Source of the DNA: Candidatus Gastranaerophilales bacterium
GTDB taxonomy: Bacteria; Cyanobacteriota; Vampirovibrionia; Gastranaerophilales; Gastranaerophilaceae
Direction of reading: 5' to 3'
NCBI GenBank assembly: GCA_944322725.1
Contig: CALUPU010000001.1
Coordinates: 124,001 to 188,000, forward strand
DNA length: 64,000 nucleotides
Shown in pieces: positions 17,311 to 26,478 of the stretch. The translations under genes and the position numbers were made by a program. Every line of letters starts with the position of its first letter. Within the stretch, counting starts at the first letter, position 1. The notes below the pieces were generated by a model that saw nothing but the letters and a program-made list of their open reading frames with translations, was not told where the DNA came from and did not search any database.

Positions 17311-20300
17311 ATGTTACAAGAAGCAACAAAGATTATTCAATCGGCATTTCATGACAGTTTTATAAAAAGATTGAGTCTGTATCTCCATGACTGTGTGCGT
17401 GAAGAAGTACAGAGTTCTACATTTAGAAATCTTAAACAGGACAAAGATAACAAATGGATTTTTTTGAAAGGTCAAGAGCAGCTTTTTGCTCATTTTGACC
17501 AGCCTCTTTTGCTGGACGGTTCTGACAGTGATTTGACTGAACTCATGATTCAAAGTGAAATGAGTCAAAAAGACAAGTATCTTATTTACGGTCATTTATT
17601 TCTTGTAGGTAAAAATTCCCGCTCAAAACGTAAAAATGAGTTTTTAACTCCTCTTTTGTATACGCCATGCAAGCTGGAAAGAGAAGGTGTTAATATTACA
17701 TGCACATTGCAGGATGATGTTTTATCTTTGAACACAGGTGCATTAACCGCTCTTATGAGAAAAAGTGATGACGAAGATGAAATGGAACATATGCTGGATG
17801 GACTTCTCGAAGTGGTGCCTGAATTACCATTGACTCAGGATGGTTTAAACATCTTTTTAACAACTTTAAAATCTATTCTTCCTGATGTTGAAATTTCTCT
17901 TGAACACGAAGATGATGATAACGAAAACTTTGTCAAAGATGATGCTGCAGATAATTTCTATCAAAGAATTGATTCGGAAAATATAGATGAGTTTGTGGAT
18001 GATGCTCAAGATTCCAGACCGGCAATGAAACTTGATAAAGTTTCTGTTACAGACCAGAGTGCTGTTATTCTTACCAAGCGCCCGTCTGTTACGGCAGGTG
18101 TTTTGCATGAATTAACACAAATTTCTGAAAAACCGAGCGGTTATTTTAGAGAGTCCGCACTTTCTGTTGTTAATGAAGAATACCTACGCGGAGTAGGCAA
18201 ATTATTTGATAAATCAAATAAGGAAAAGAAAGAACTTAAAGACTTTGCTGCGTGTACACCTTTGGCTTTAAGCGATTCACAAGAAGATGTAATAAGAAAA
18301 ATCGAACAAAATCCTCTTCTCGCCGTATATGGACCTCCTGGGACAGGTAAATCACAGACTATTGTGAATCTTGTTGCGCACCTTGTTGCTAACGGCAAGA
18401 CAGTTCTTGTTGCATCAAGAATGGACAAGGCTGTGGATGTTGTAGCACAAAGGCTCAATGAACTCGGTGCACCGTTTCTTGCCTTAAGAGCAGGAAGGTT
18501 GAATTACCAAAAACAACTCAGCTTCAAACTTCAAGATTTGATTGCCGGTAAGGTGGATATTGATACAGGATATGATGATTCGATTCTTGTTGATGTTGAC
18601 GATATGCATCAGCTTTTAAAAGCTATAAAAGAACTGGAAAACAAATGCGAAAAAATCATCTCACTTGAAAACGAATGGCAGCAAATTTTTATAAAGAAAC
18701 AAGCACTTGAAGCTGATTTAGGACAAAGAAACTTTATAACAAGAAAACTTAAAAAAGATGAAGTTGACGAAATAAAAAAAGTACTCTCAAATGTAGAAAA
18801 AAATCTTGAAAAATCAGGGATTTTTACAAGTATTTCAAATTCTTTGAGTGCATTAAAACTCAAAAAAATATTAAACCTTTCTTCTCTGCCTTCTGATGCG
18901 GAAACAATTATGAGGCTTTCTCTTGAACTGCAGGCGGAAGAGATGGATTGTGAAGCCAGAATTGTAGAGACAAGAATTCATAAAATCGGAAATATTCACC
19001 AGCTTCTGTCACAAATTAAGCAGCTTAAGAAAAAACAAAAAACACTTGCAGTAGATATTCTTAAAAACAAAAGACGCGAATCTTTAAAAGGACTTTTGAG
19101 AGATCAGATAAAAAGACAGCGTTTAATTATTCACACAAAAGCTATTGTTGAAAGAAAGAAAAATCTTCAAAACAGGCTTCTTGAAGAAGAAGATTTTACA
19201 CCGTTGCTTGAGGCTTTTCCGTGCTGGTGTGTTACAACATATGCTGTTTCAGGATCTTTGCCGATGAAATCCGGGTTGTTTGATGTGGCGATTATTGATG
19301 AAGCTTCTCAGTGTGATATAGCAAGCTGCTTCCCTATTCTTTTCAGAGCCAAAAAGGCGGTTATTGTAGGTGATGATAAACAGCTTCCGCACCTGTCCTT
19401 CCTTGAAAAAGCAAAAGAACAGTCTTTCTTAAGCCAGTACAATATTCCTGATAAATATCAGCTTATGTGGAGATTCAGAACAAACTCCATGTTCGACCTT
19501 GCTAATTATTATTCCACTAATCCTGTACTTCTGGATGAACATTTCAGAAGCTATTATCCGATAATTCAGTTCAGCAATCAGGAATTTTACGGCAACAGAA
19601 TCCGCATTATGACAAAGGATTCCGGTACAAATGATGTGCTTGAACTTCACCATGTTAAAGACGGTAAAGTTGATTCCGATGCAACTAGAAACATGCCTGA
19701 AGTCGAGGCTGTTGTAAAAAGAATACACGAAATTATTCTTGATGATTCAGATAATGACGAAAATCCTGTATCTATAGGGGTTGTATCTCCGTTTAGAGGG
19801 CAGGTTGACCTGATAGAAAAAGCTATTCGTCAGGTATTGTCAGAATCTACAATAAGGAGACATCAGATTGAAGTAGGTACAGCACATACGTTTCAGGGTG
19901 ATGAACGAGATGTTATGATATTCTCGCTTGCAGTTGCAGACAACAGTTTTGCGCAGAGTTTGACATTCCTTCAAAAGCCGAATCTGTTTAACGTAGCAAT
20001 AACGCGTGCGCGTAAAAAACTTATTACTTTCATCTCCAGAGACCCGAAATCACTCCCTCCGGGGCTTTTAAAAGATTATATTGAATACACTCAAAACTAT
20101 ATTGATTCTGCCAAAGAAGATGAGTTTTCAAGCAGGAATAAATACAAAAATGTTTTTGAACAAACAGTTGCTCAAGCATTTATAATGGAAGGCTTTGATG
20201 TAAAAGCAGGCTTTGAAGCGGCAGGTGTAGTTCCTGATATGCTCGTTAAAGACCCGGACGCTGAATCAGGTTCAGGTGTAATTGTCGAGATTGACGGTGT

Positions 20301-20454
20301 TGAAGATAATAAAAAATCAACTATAAATGACATCAAAAAACAGACAATACTTGAACGTGCAGGATACAAAGTCGCAAGAATATCTTTCCGTGAATGGGAG
20401 CACAGTTCACAGGCCTGTATAGACAGAGTAAAAAAACTTTTGATACAAGTTTAA
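17311..20454 (+). CDS. Large SF1 (Upf1/Dna2-like) helicase with C-terminal nuclease domain
   Basis: A 1047-residue protein. Residues 1-310 are an unrecognised N-terminal region with an acidic stretch (~198-235). The SF1 helicase core has Walker A GPPGTGKSQ (341-349), Walker B IIDEASQCDI (~661-670), motif III IVGDDKQLPHLS, a coiled-coil insertion (~430-610), GTAHTFQGDERDV and motif VI NVAITRARKK. The last ~100 residues resemble the Vsr/DUF559 endonuclease fold: P975-D976 (VVPDML) and E993-I-D995 (VEIDG). Helicase-Vsr fusions occur in DNA repair and in anti-phage defence, so either role is possible. It lies among housekeeping genes with no visible partner. Confidence 0.88.
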   Translation: MLQEATKIIQSAFHDSFIKRLSLYLHDCVREEVQSSTFRNLKQDKDNKWIFLKGQEQLFAHFDQPLLLDGSDSDLTELMIQSEMSQKDKYLIYGHLFLVGKNSRSKRKNEFLTPLLYTPCKLEREGVNITCTLQDDVLSLNTGALTALMRKSDDEDEMEHMLDGLLEVVPELPLTQDGLNIFLTTLKSILPDVEISLEHEDDDNENFVKDDAADNFYQRIDSENIDEFVDDAQDSRPAMKLDKVSVTDQSAVILTKRPSVTAGVLHELTQISEKPSGYFRESALSVVNEEYLRGVGKLFDKSNKEKKELKDFAACTPLALSDSQEDVIRKIEQNPLLAVYGPPGTGKSQTIVNLVAHLVANGKTVLVASRMDKAVDVVAQRLNELGAPFLALRAGRLNYQKQLSFKLQDLIAGKVDIDTGYDDSILVDVDDMHQLLKAIKELENKCEKIISLENEWQQIFIKKQALEADLGQRNFITRKLKKDEVDEIKKVLSNVEKNLEKSGIFTSISNSLSALKLKKILNLSSLPSDAETIMRLSLELQAEEMDCEARIVETRIHKIGNIHQLLSQIKQLKKKQKTLAVDILKNKRRESLKGLLRDQIKRQRLIIHTKAIVERKKNLQNRLLEEEDFTPLLEAFPCWCVTTYAVSGSLPMKSGLFDVAIIDEASQCDIASCFPILFRAKKAVIVGDDKQLPHLSFLEKAKEQSFLSQYNIPDKYQLMWRFRTNSMFDLANYYSTNPVLLDEHFRSYYPIIQFSNQEFYGNRIRIMTKDSGTNDVLELHHVKDGKVDSDATRNMPEVEAVVKRIHEIILDDSDNDENPVSIGVVSPFRGQVDLIEKAIRQVLSESTIRRHQIEVGTAHTFQGDERDVMIFSLAVADNSFAQSLTFLQKPNLFNVAITRARKKLITFISRDPKSLPPGLLKDYIEYTQNYIDSAKEDEFSSRNKYKNVFEQTVAQAFIMEGFDVKAGFEAAGVVPDMLVKDPDAESGSGVIVEIDGVEDNKKSTINDIKKQTILERAGYKVARISFREWEHSSQACIDRVKKLLIQV

Positions 20455-20455
20455 T

Positions 20456-21577
20456 CTAAAAGCCTATAAGCATAGATAGTTCAGAATGCGGATATCCTAA
20501 GGATTTTGCAATTATAGGATCTGTCAGCTTGCCTTGAAAAGTGCTTACTCCTTTATATAATTCCGGCATAGATTTAACAGCTGCAATAAATCCTTTTTCA
20601 CATAATCGTTGAATATATGGCAGTACATAATTATTGAAAGACACTGTCGCCGTTCTTGCAACACAGCTTGGAATATTGGGGATTGCACAGTGTATTACTC
20701 CGTACTTTTCAAAAGACGGCTTTTCAAATGAAGTAGGTTCTTTTATTGTCTCAACAATTCCGCCCTGATCAATTGAAACATCTATTATTACGGCACCTTT
20801 GCGCATTGTTTTTACCATATCTTCCGTTATAATATGAGGTGCTACTGTACCGGGAACCAAAACAGACCCAATGACAAGATCAGCTGTTTTTATAAATTTT
20901 TCAAGATTATATTTGTTAGACATTGCTGTGTTAACACGTCCTTGGAATAATTTTGCCGCGTTTCTCAATTTTTCAGTTGAAATATCAAGCATAGTAACAA
21001 TTGCACCCATTCCAAGAGCAACTTTGGCTGCGTGTATTCCTACCACACCTGCACCTATTATCAATACTTCACTCGGGTAAACTCCGGGTACTCCTCCAAG
21101 CAGTTTCCCCGCACCTCCGTAAGTGTTTTCTAATAATCTTGCGCCTATTTGAATTGAAACGCGTCCCGCAATTTCACTTACAGGCATCAATAAAGGCAGG
21201 CTGCCATCAGTCATTTGAATTGTTTCATAGTCAATAGTTGTAACTTTTTTCTTCAAAAGAACATCTAAAAGCTGAGGCTCTATTGCCAGATGTGCGTAAG
21301 ATAATACGGTTTGTCCGTTTTTGAGAAGAACATATTCTTCCTTTTGCAGTTCTTTTACCTTAACTATTATTTCAGATTTCGCATATATTTCTTCTGCTGT
21401 ACCAAGAATTTTAGCGCCTGCTTGTTCATACATTTCATCTGAAAAGCCGATTTTTTCTCCGGCACCTTTTTCAATGTATACCACGTTTTTACTTTCGGTA
21501 AGAGTTTTAACGGATGACGGGATAAGAGACACTCTGTTCTCACAGTTTTTAATTTCCTTGGGCACGCCGATAATCAT
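20456..21577 (-). CDS. ald: Alanine dehydrogenase
   Basis: A 373-residue NAD-dependent enzyme that interconverts L-alanine and pyruvate plus ammonia. The N-terminus IGVPKEIKNCENRVSLIP carries the family's substrate arginine; KKKVTTIDYE and SYAHLAIEP line the active site, and the NAD fold starts at VLIIGAGVVGIHAAKVALGMGA (~173-194). DVSIDQGG with the catalytic Asp is at ~270. GGAGGTT precedes ATG 21577. It is downstream of pyrF (35-bp gap) and meets the helicase gene tail to tail with one base between them. Confidence 0.96.
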   Translation of the reverse strand: MIIGVPKEIKNCENRVSLIPSSVKTLTESKNVVYIEKGAGEKIGFSDEMYEQAGAKILGTAEEIYAKSEIIVKVKELQKEEYVLLKNGQTVLSYAHLAIEPQLLDVLLKKKVTTIDYETIQMTDGSLPLLMPVSEIAGRVSIQIGARLLENTYGGAGKLLGGVPGVYPSEVLIIGAGVVGIHAAKVALGMGAIVTMLDISTEKLRNAAKLFQGRVNTAMSNKYNLEKFIKTADLVIGSVLVPGTVAPHIITEDMVKTMRKGAVIIDVSIDQGGIVETIKEPTSFEKPSFEKYGVIHCAIPNIPSCVARTATVSFNNYVLPYIQRLCEKGFIAAVKSMPELYKGVSTFQGKLTDPIIAKSLGYPHSELSMLIGF

Positions 21578-21612
21578 TGATAACCTCCGTTATATATTTA
21601 TTTGATGCAGTT

Positions 21613-22371
21613 TTATACCTGTAAGGATTTGGATGCTTCTTCTATTTCATCAATTATGAGATTTGCTGCTGCAATAGGATCTTCTGCAGCTGTGATAGGA
21701 CGTCCTACAACCATATAATCTACACCTGAGCGTATTGCATCAGCAGGTGTAACAACACGTATCTGGTCGTTAACTACTGACCATGTAGGGCGTATTGCAG
21801 GACAAAGAATGATAAATTCATCGCTGAATTCTTTTCTTATTTTTCTTGCTTCAGATGCACTTGCAATTACTCCGTCAATTTTAGATTCTTTAGCAAGATA
21901 AGTAAGATGAGAAACATACTCATCAATATTCATTTTTACGTTTAACTCTTCAGTCAATGTTCTTTGTCCAAAGCTTGAAAGAAGTGTTACACCAAGAATT
22001 GTAGGTTTTGGCATATCGTATTTTTTTGCTGTTTCTCTTGCAACTTTGACTGTTGTGGTGAGCATTTTTGTGCCGCCTGCAAGATGTGCGCTGAAGGTTG
22101 TAACACCGCGTTTAATAAGGTTTGATGCTGTTTTTGCAACTGTAGAAGGAATATCATGAAATTTACCGTCAAAATAGACATGTCCTCCGGCATTTTTTAT
22201 TAATTCAATCGCTTCATATCCGCAGGAGGTGAATAATTGAGGTCCTACTTTAAAGCAGCCCACATAATCTTTGAGCAGAGTAACCAGACGTTCTACTTCT
22301 TCCATTGAATCTGTATCCAGCGCCAGAACTATTCTATCTTTGGCTGATAAATTAGTATTGTTAAAACCCAT
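21613..22371 (-). CDS. pyrF: Orotidine 5'-phosphate decarboxylase
   Basis: The last enzyme of UMP synthesis. The 252-residue TIM barrel starts RIVLALDTDS (substrate Asp), has the catalytic Lys-Asp tetrad DGKFHDIPST (~76-85), GVTLLSSF, and the phosphate loop GVDYMVVGRPIT near the end. Of the two PyrF types this is the shorter bacterial one. It sits upstream of ald and 88 bp after tsaD on the same strand. Confidence 0.96.
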   Translation of the reverse strand: MGFNNTNLSAKDRIVLALDTDSMEEVERLVTLLKDYVGCFKVGPQLFTSCGYEAIELIKNAGGHVYFDGKFHDIPSTVAKTASNLIKRGVTTFSAHLAGGTKMLTTTVKVARETAKKYDMPKPTILGVTLLSSFGQRTLTEELNVKMNIDEYVSHLTYLAKESKIDGVIASASEARKIRKEFSDEFIILCPAIRPTWSVVNDQIRVVTPADAIRSGVDYMVVGRPITAAEDPIAAANLIIDEIEEASKSLQV

Positions 22372-22459
22372 ACTTTATCCCATATATTGATATTGCAATC
22401 ATTAAAATATAGCATTTTTCGTGATATATAGCAAGTAATTTAATAATTTTCGGTAAATA

Positions 22460-23518
22460 TTAACATCTTGAAAATACTTCGATTTCCAGTGAATCCATTG
22501 TATTGGCTAAAAAGTATGCTGAACTTGCTATCATAGAGGCGTTATCCGTACAGTATTTCATTGCAGGGGCAAAAATTTTGTAGCCCTTGTCTTCAAGAGA
22601 AAAGAATTTCTTTCTTATTTCTGAATTTGCCGCAACACCGCCTCCCAGCACTATCTGTTTAATTCCGAATTTTTCAGCTGCTTTAAGTGTTTTTTTAAAT
22701 AAAGTAGAAGTTATGCACTCTTGAAAACTTGCGGCTACATCTTCCTTGGGAATTGCACCGAGTTCTTTTTCAAGCTTTCTTGTGAGATTTAAAACAGCTG
22801 TTTTTAAACCGGAAAAGCTGAAATCAAACTCTCCCTGAACTTTTGCTTCAGGGAGTTTGTAGGCTTTAGGATTTCCGTTTGGAGCCATTCTATCAAGGTT
22901 TAAACCTCCGGGGTATGGAAGCCCTAAAAGTCTTGCAACTTTGTCATAAGCCTCACCTGTAGCGTCATCAATGGTTTCACCGATTATTGTCTGATTTAAA
23001 TAGTCATTAACCATAATAATCTGGGTATGACCTCCGCTTACAAGAAGAGCAATCATAGGCGGCTTTAAGTCCGTATCAATGTAATTTGCACAAACATGCG
23101 CATTCAAATGATTTACCCCTATGAACGGTTTATCATAGGTAATTGCAAGTGCTTTTGCAGCATTAAGACCAACCAGTAATGAGCCGACCAGACCAGGCCC
23201 GACTGTTGCTGCAATTGCTGTTATATTATCAGGTTTAAGACCTGATTGTTCAAAAGCCTCCTGTATAATCAGATTAACTGCATCAAGGTGTTCTCTTGCT
23301 GCAACTTCCGGTACAACTCCGCCAAATTCACGGTGAGTTTTTATTTGAGAAGCAACAACATTAGCAAGAACTTCTCTGCCGTTTTTTACAATTGCGCATG
23401 CTGTTTCGTCACAACTTGACTCCAGTGCCATGATGATTACATCTTCATCAGCATCAGGCCCAATAAAAACAGATTCACCGGATATTGGCTTTTTGAATTC
23501 TTTAATAAGTTTGCTCAT
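22460..23518 (-). CDS. tsaD: tRNA N6-threonylcarbamoyladenosine transferase TsaD
   Basis: TsaD with TsaB and TsaE makes t6A at position 37 of ANN-decoding tRNAs. The 352-residue protein has MALESSCDETACAIV (~31-45), the metal-binding histidines in NHLNAH (family usual HLxGH, so a small variation), LVSGGHTQI, FSFSGLKTAV, GGVAANSEIRKKF and CTDNASMIA. A ~30-residue N-terminal extension (MSKLIKEFKKPISGESVFIGPDADEDVI) precedes the usual start. Six bases separate it from thrS. Confidence 0.95.
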   Translation of the reverse strand: MSKLIKEFKKPISGESVFIGPDADEDVIIMALESSCDETACAIVKNGREVLANVVASQIKTHREFGGVVPEVAAREHLDAVNLIIQEAFEQSGLKPDNITAIAATVGPGLVGSLLVGLNAAKALAITYDKPFIGVNHLNAHVCANYIDTDLKPPMIALLVSGGHTQIIMVNDYLNQTIIGETIDDATGEAYDKVARLLGLPYPGGLNLDRMAPNGNPKAYKLPEAKVQGEFDFSFSGLKTAVLNLTRKLEKELGAIPKEDVAASFQECITSTLFKKTLKAAEKFGIKQIVLGGGVAANSEIRKKFFSLEDKGYKIFAPAMKYCTDNASMIASSAYFLANTMDSLEIEVFSRC

Positions 23519-23524
23519 TTCAGT

Positions 23525-25474
23525 TTATACTCTGTTTTTAATTTCTTCGTGAAGCATTGCTTCAAATTCGTCTACAGATTTTGTACCAACTGGGCCTTCG
23601 CCTCTTTTTCTTATAGAGACAGTGCCGTCAGTCATTTCTTTATCGCCGACTACTACTACATAAGGAATCTTTTTATCCTGTAAAGCTTCTCTTATTTTGT
23701 AGTTCATTGACTCTGAACGGTCATCAAGAGTTGCTCTGATACCTGAATTTCTGAGTTGTTTGTATACCTTTTCTGCATAATCCGTATGTTTGTCGTTAGA
23801 AACAGGAACTACAGCAACCTGACAAGGTGCAAGCCAGAGCGGGAATGCACCTGCATAGTGTTCAATCAATATGCCATGGAAGCGTTCCATAGAACCGAAT
23901 ATTACGCGGTGAAGCATAACAGGAGTTTTTAATTGACCGTCTTTGTCCTGATATTTGATATCAAATCTTTCAGGCAGGTTAAAATCTAACTGGATAGTTG
24001 CACACTGCCATGTTCTTCCGATTGCATCCTTAACTTTGAAGTCGATTTTCGGACCGTAGAAGGCACCGTCGCCTTCATTGATTTCATACTTCATACCACG
24101 TCTGTCCATTGCTTCTTTCAAGCCGGCTTCTGCTCTGTTCCAGTTTTCTATTTCACCTACATAGCTTTCGGGACGTGTTGAAAGTTCAACCTCAAAGTCC
24201 ATTTTGAATATAGCCATTGTATCTGCTACGAAATCTATAATTTCATTGATTTCATCAACAAGCTGCTCAGGAGTGCAGAAAATATGTGCATCATCTTGAG
24301 TAAATCCTTGAACACGAGTTAGTCCTGACAATGCACCTGAGTGTTCTTTTCTGTATACTGTGCCGAGTTCCGCCATACGTAAAGGCAATGAACGGTAAGA
24401 GTGTCTGTTTGCCTGATAAATCAGGATATGGAACGGGCAGTTCATAGGTTTAACAATATACTGATCATCTTCTTCGTTTTCTTTTTGGATAAAGAACATA
24501 TTTTCCTTGTAGTGATCAATGTGACCGGACAATTCCCACAATTTGGATTTTGCAATTTGCGGAGTATTTACGATTACATAGCCTCTTTTTCTGTGTTCTG
24601 TTCTCCAGTAGTTTTCGATTTCCTCTCTTACTACAGCAAGATTCGGATGCCACAGCACAAATCCGGAACCGATTTCTTCTCTTACCGAGAATAAATCCAA
24701 TTTTGTTCCAAGTTTTCTGTGGTCACGTTTTTCTGCTTCTTCAAGCATTGTAAGATAAGCTTTTAAGTCATCTTTTGTCCAGAATGCTGTAGCATAAATT
24801 CTCTGAAGCATTTTGTTTTTAGCGTCACCTCTCCAGTACGCACCGGCAACTTTCATTAATTTAAATGCTTTGATAAATGAAGTATTCGGCAGGTGAGGAC
24901 CGGCACAAAGGTCATTAAATAAAGACTTTCCGTCTTTGTCTTTTGTTAAAAACAGAGTCGGCTTATGGTTTCTGTGTTCTTCGAGCAATTCTGCCTTATA
25001 GATTTCGCCCTGTGTTTTAAATTCGTTAATTTGTGCGTCAACATCCGGCACAAGATATTTTTCAAATGTAAGATTTTCTTTAACGATTTCTTTCATTTTT
25101 TCTTCGATTTTAGTAAGGTCATCTTCTGTAAATGTATGACCTTCCAAATCAAAGTCATAATAAAATCCGTTTTCGATTGCAGGACCGATAGCCAGTTTTG
25201 CCTGAGGGAACAGGGCAATAACAGCCTGAGCCATTACGTGAGATGTAGAGTGTCTCAATATGGCAAGAGTTTCCGGGTCTTTCGCTGTCAAAATTTTAAC
25301 TTTGTCATTATTTGAGAGGGTCGTTCGAATGTCTTTTACTTCTCCGTTAATTTCTAAAGCAACAGCATTTTTTAACAAACCTTCACTGATTGTTTTAGCA
25401 AGGTCAAAACCGTTTGCACCTTCTTCTAAAGAAATTTTTGAATTGTCGGGTAAAATTACCTCAATTTTAGACAT
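23525..25474 (-). CDS. thrS: Threonyl-tRNA synthetase
   Basis: Charges tRNA-Thr. The start is taken at ATG 25474 (MSKIEVILPD), because GAGAGG lies eight bases before it; the longer frame from 25534 adds 20 residues with no signal. The 649-residue protein has a TGS domain (1-60), an editing domain (HSTSHVMAQAV and GPHLPNTSFIKAFK), the catalytic core with zinc-binding MNCPFH and LSGLTRVQGFTQDDAHIF, and the anticodon-binding domain at the C-terminus. First gene of a thrS-tsaD pair. Confidence 0.97.
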   Translation of the reverse strand: MSKIEVILPDNSKISLEEGANGFDLAKTISEGLLKNAVALEINGEVKDIRTTLSNNDKVKILTAKDPETLAILRHSTSHVMAQAVIALFPQAKLAIGPAIENGFYYDFDLEGHTFTEDDLTKIEEKMKEIVKENLTFEKYLVPDVDAQINEFKTQGEIYKAELLEEHRNHKPTLFLTKDKDGKSLFNDLCAGPHLPNTSFIKAFKLMKVAGAYWRGDAKNKMLQRIYATAFWTKDDLKAYLTMLEEAEKRDHRKLGTKLDLFSVREEIGSGFVLWHPNLAVVREEIENYWRTEHRKRGYVIVNTPQIAKSKLWELSGHIDHYKENMFFIQKENEEDDQYIVKPMNCPFHILIYQANRHSYRSLPLRMAELGTVYRKEHSGALSGLTRVQGFTQDDAHIFCTPEQLVDEINEIIDFVADTMAIFKMDFEVELSTRPESYVGEIENWNRAEAGLKEAMDRRGMKYEINEGDGAFYGPKIDFKVKDAIGRTWQCATIQLDFNLPERFDIKYQDKDGQLKTPVMLHRVIFGSMERFHGILIEHYAGAFPLWLAPCQVAVVPVSNDKHTDYAEKVYKQLRNSGIRATLDDRSESMNYKIREALQDKKIPYVVVVGDKEMTDGTVSIRKRGEGPVGTKSVDEFEAMLHEEIKNRV

Positions 25475-25563
25475 TATTATATCCTCTCTTTCTATACATA
25501 TTAATTTTATAGCACCAGCATAAATGTAATGCAATTTTAATACCCTAACAGTATGCCTCCAAG

Positions 25564-25592
25564 TTGACTAAGTTAAGGAGTTGTAATATAAT
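25564..25592 (+). promoter_or_regulatory. rpaB-like gene promoter
   Basis: TTGACT (25564-25569), a 17-bp spacer and a perfect TATAAT (25587-25592). The start point would be near 25599, giving a ~96-base leader. One TTGTAA element (25581-25586) abuts the -10 box. Confidence 0.7.
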
Positions 25593-25648
25593 TTAAAAAA
25601 AATCAATATTTTGTAATATTGTTTACGTTACAAAATAATTTGTTACAA
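25581..25648 (+). promoter_or_regulatory. TTACAA/TTGTAA repeat array (HLR1-like)
   Basis: Four copies of one 6-base word lie in this stretch: TTGTAA at 25581 and 25611 (30 bp apart) and the reverse TTACAA at 25628 and 25643 (15 bp apart); GTTTAC at 25621 is a near match. Cyanobacterial RpaB binds HLR1, a pair of (G/T)TTACA(A/T)(A/T) repeats with two bases between them. Here the words match but the spacing differs, so this is an operator candidate, possibly for autoregulation. Confidence 0.5.
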
Positions 25649-25694
25649 AAGAATGTGGTTTATGACATAGGGTAAAGAAAGATAGGTTTTTAAC

Positions 25695-26447
25695 ATGTGT
25701 CCAAATAGTGAAATTCCTAATGAACAAGGTGAAGCAAAGCAAAAGATTTTAATTGCAGACGATGAAGCCAGTATCAGAAGAATCCTTGAAACAAGACTCA
25801 GTATGATAGGCTATGATATTGTTACTGCAGCAGATGGTGAAGAAGCTGTTGCTGTATTTAATAAAGAAAATCCTGATTTAGTAGTTTTAGATGTTATGAT
25901 GCCTAAAATGGACGGCTACGGCGTTTGCAGAGAAATCAGAAGAACATCAGATGTTCCTATTATTATATTGACTGCTCTCGGTGATGTTTCTGAAAGAATC
26001 ACAGGTCTTGAGCTCGGTGCTGATGACTATGTTGTCAAACCGTTTAGCCCTAAAGAACTCGAAGCACGCGTTAAATCCGTTTTAAGACGTGCAACAAACA
26101 GAGAAATAGCACCTTCTACAGGTAAAGTAACTAAAAACGTTATTACAACAGGAAATATAAAAATTGATACTGCAAGAAGACAGGTGTTCAGAAAAAATGA
26201 ACGTATCAGATTAACAGGTATGGAATTCAGCCTTCTTGAACTTCTCGTAAACAATTCCGGTCAGGCATATTCAAGAAACGAAATTCTTCAATATGTTTGG
26301 GCTTATCCGCCGGATCACAGAATTGATACAAGAGTTGTTGATGTTCATATTTCAAGATTACGTTCAAAACTCGAAACAGACCCGGCTAATCCGGAATTAA
26401 TCTTGACAGCTCGCGGTATCGGATATATGTTCCAGAGAATCAATTAA
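25695..26447 (+). CDS. OmpR-family response regulator, RpaB-like
   Basis: A 250-residue DNA-binding response regulator. The receiver domain (17-130) has acidic ADDE (21-24), phosphoacceptor Asp66 in VVLDVMMPKMDGYG, Thr93 and Lys115 in DDYVVKPFSPKE. The winged-helix output domain spans ~147-250, with LTGMEFSLLELLV, VWAYPPDHRIDTRVVDVHISRLRSKLE and RGIGYMF. The receiver strongly resembles cyanobacterial RpaB (remembered as SIRRILETRLSMIGY and ITGLELGADDYVVKPFSPKELEAR, here cut to key words), the regulator of light and redox response. No kinase lies beside it. Start ATG 25695 with AGATAGG upstream. Confidence 0.95.
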   Translation: MCPNSEIPNEQGEAKQKILIADDEASIRRILETRLSMIGYDIVTAADGEEAVAVFNKENPDLVVLDVMMPKMDGYGVCREIRRTSDVPIIILTALGDVSERITGLELGADDYVVKPFSPKELEARVKSVLRRATNREIAPSTGKVTKNVITTGNIKIDTARRQVFRKNERIRLTGMEFSLLELLVNNSGQAYSRNEILQYVWAYPPDHRIDTRVVDVHISRLRSKLETDPANPELILTARGIGYMFQRIN

Positions 26448-26478
26448 TAAAAAGACTCCTTTTAAGGAGTCTTTTTTA
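26448..26478. terminator. Bidirectional terminator containing the fumarase stop codon
   Basis: Perfect stem AAAAGACTCCTT / AAGGAGTCTTTT with flanking A and T runs, directly after the RpaB-like stop. The minus-strand fumarase stop (26476-26478) lies in its far arm/T run, so the two convergent genes share one hairpin. Confidence 0.92.

Noticed and set aside
25475-25534. 20-residue N-terminal extension of thrS
   Set aside because: GAGAGG lies just before ATG 25474; the extension is not part of the TGS domain.
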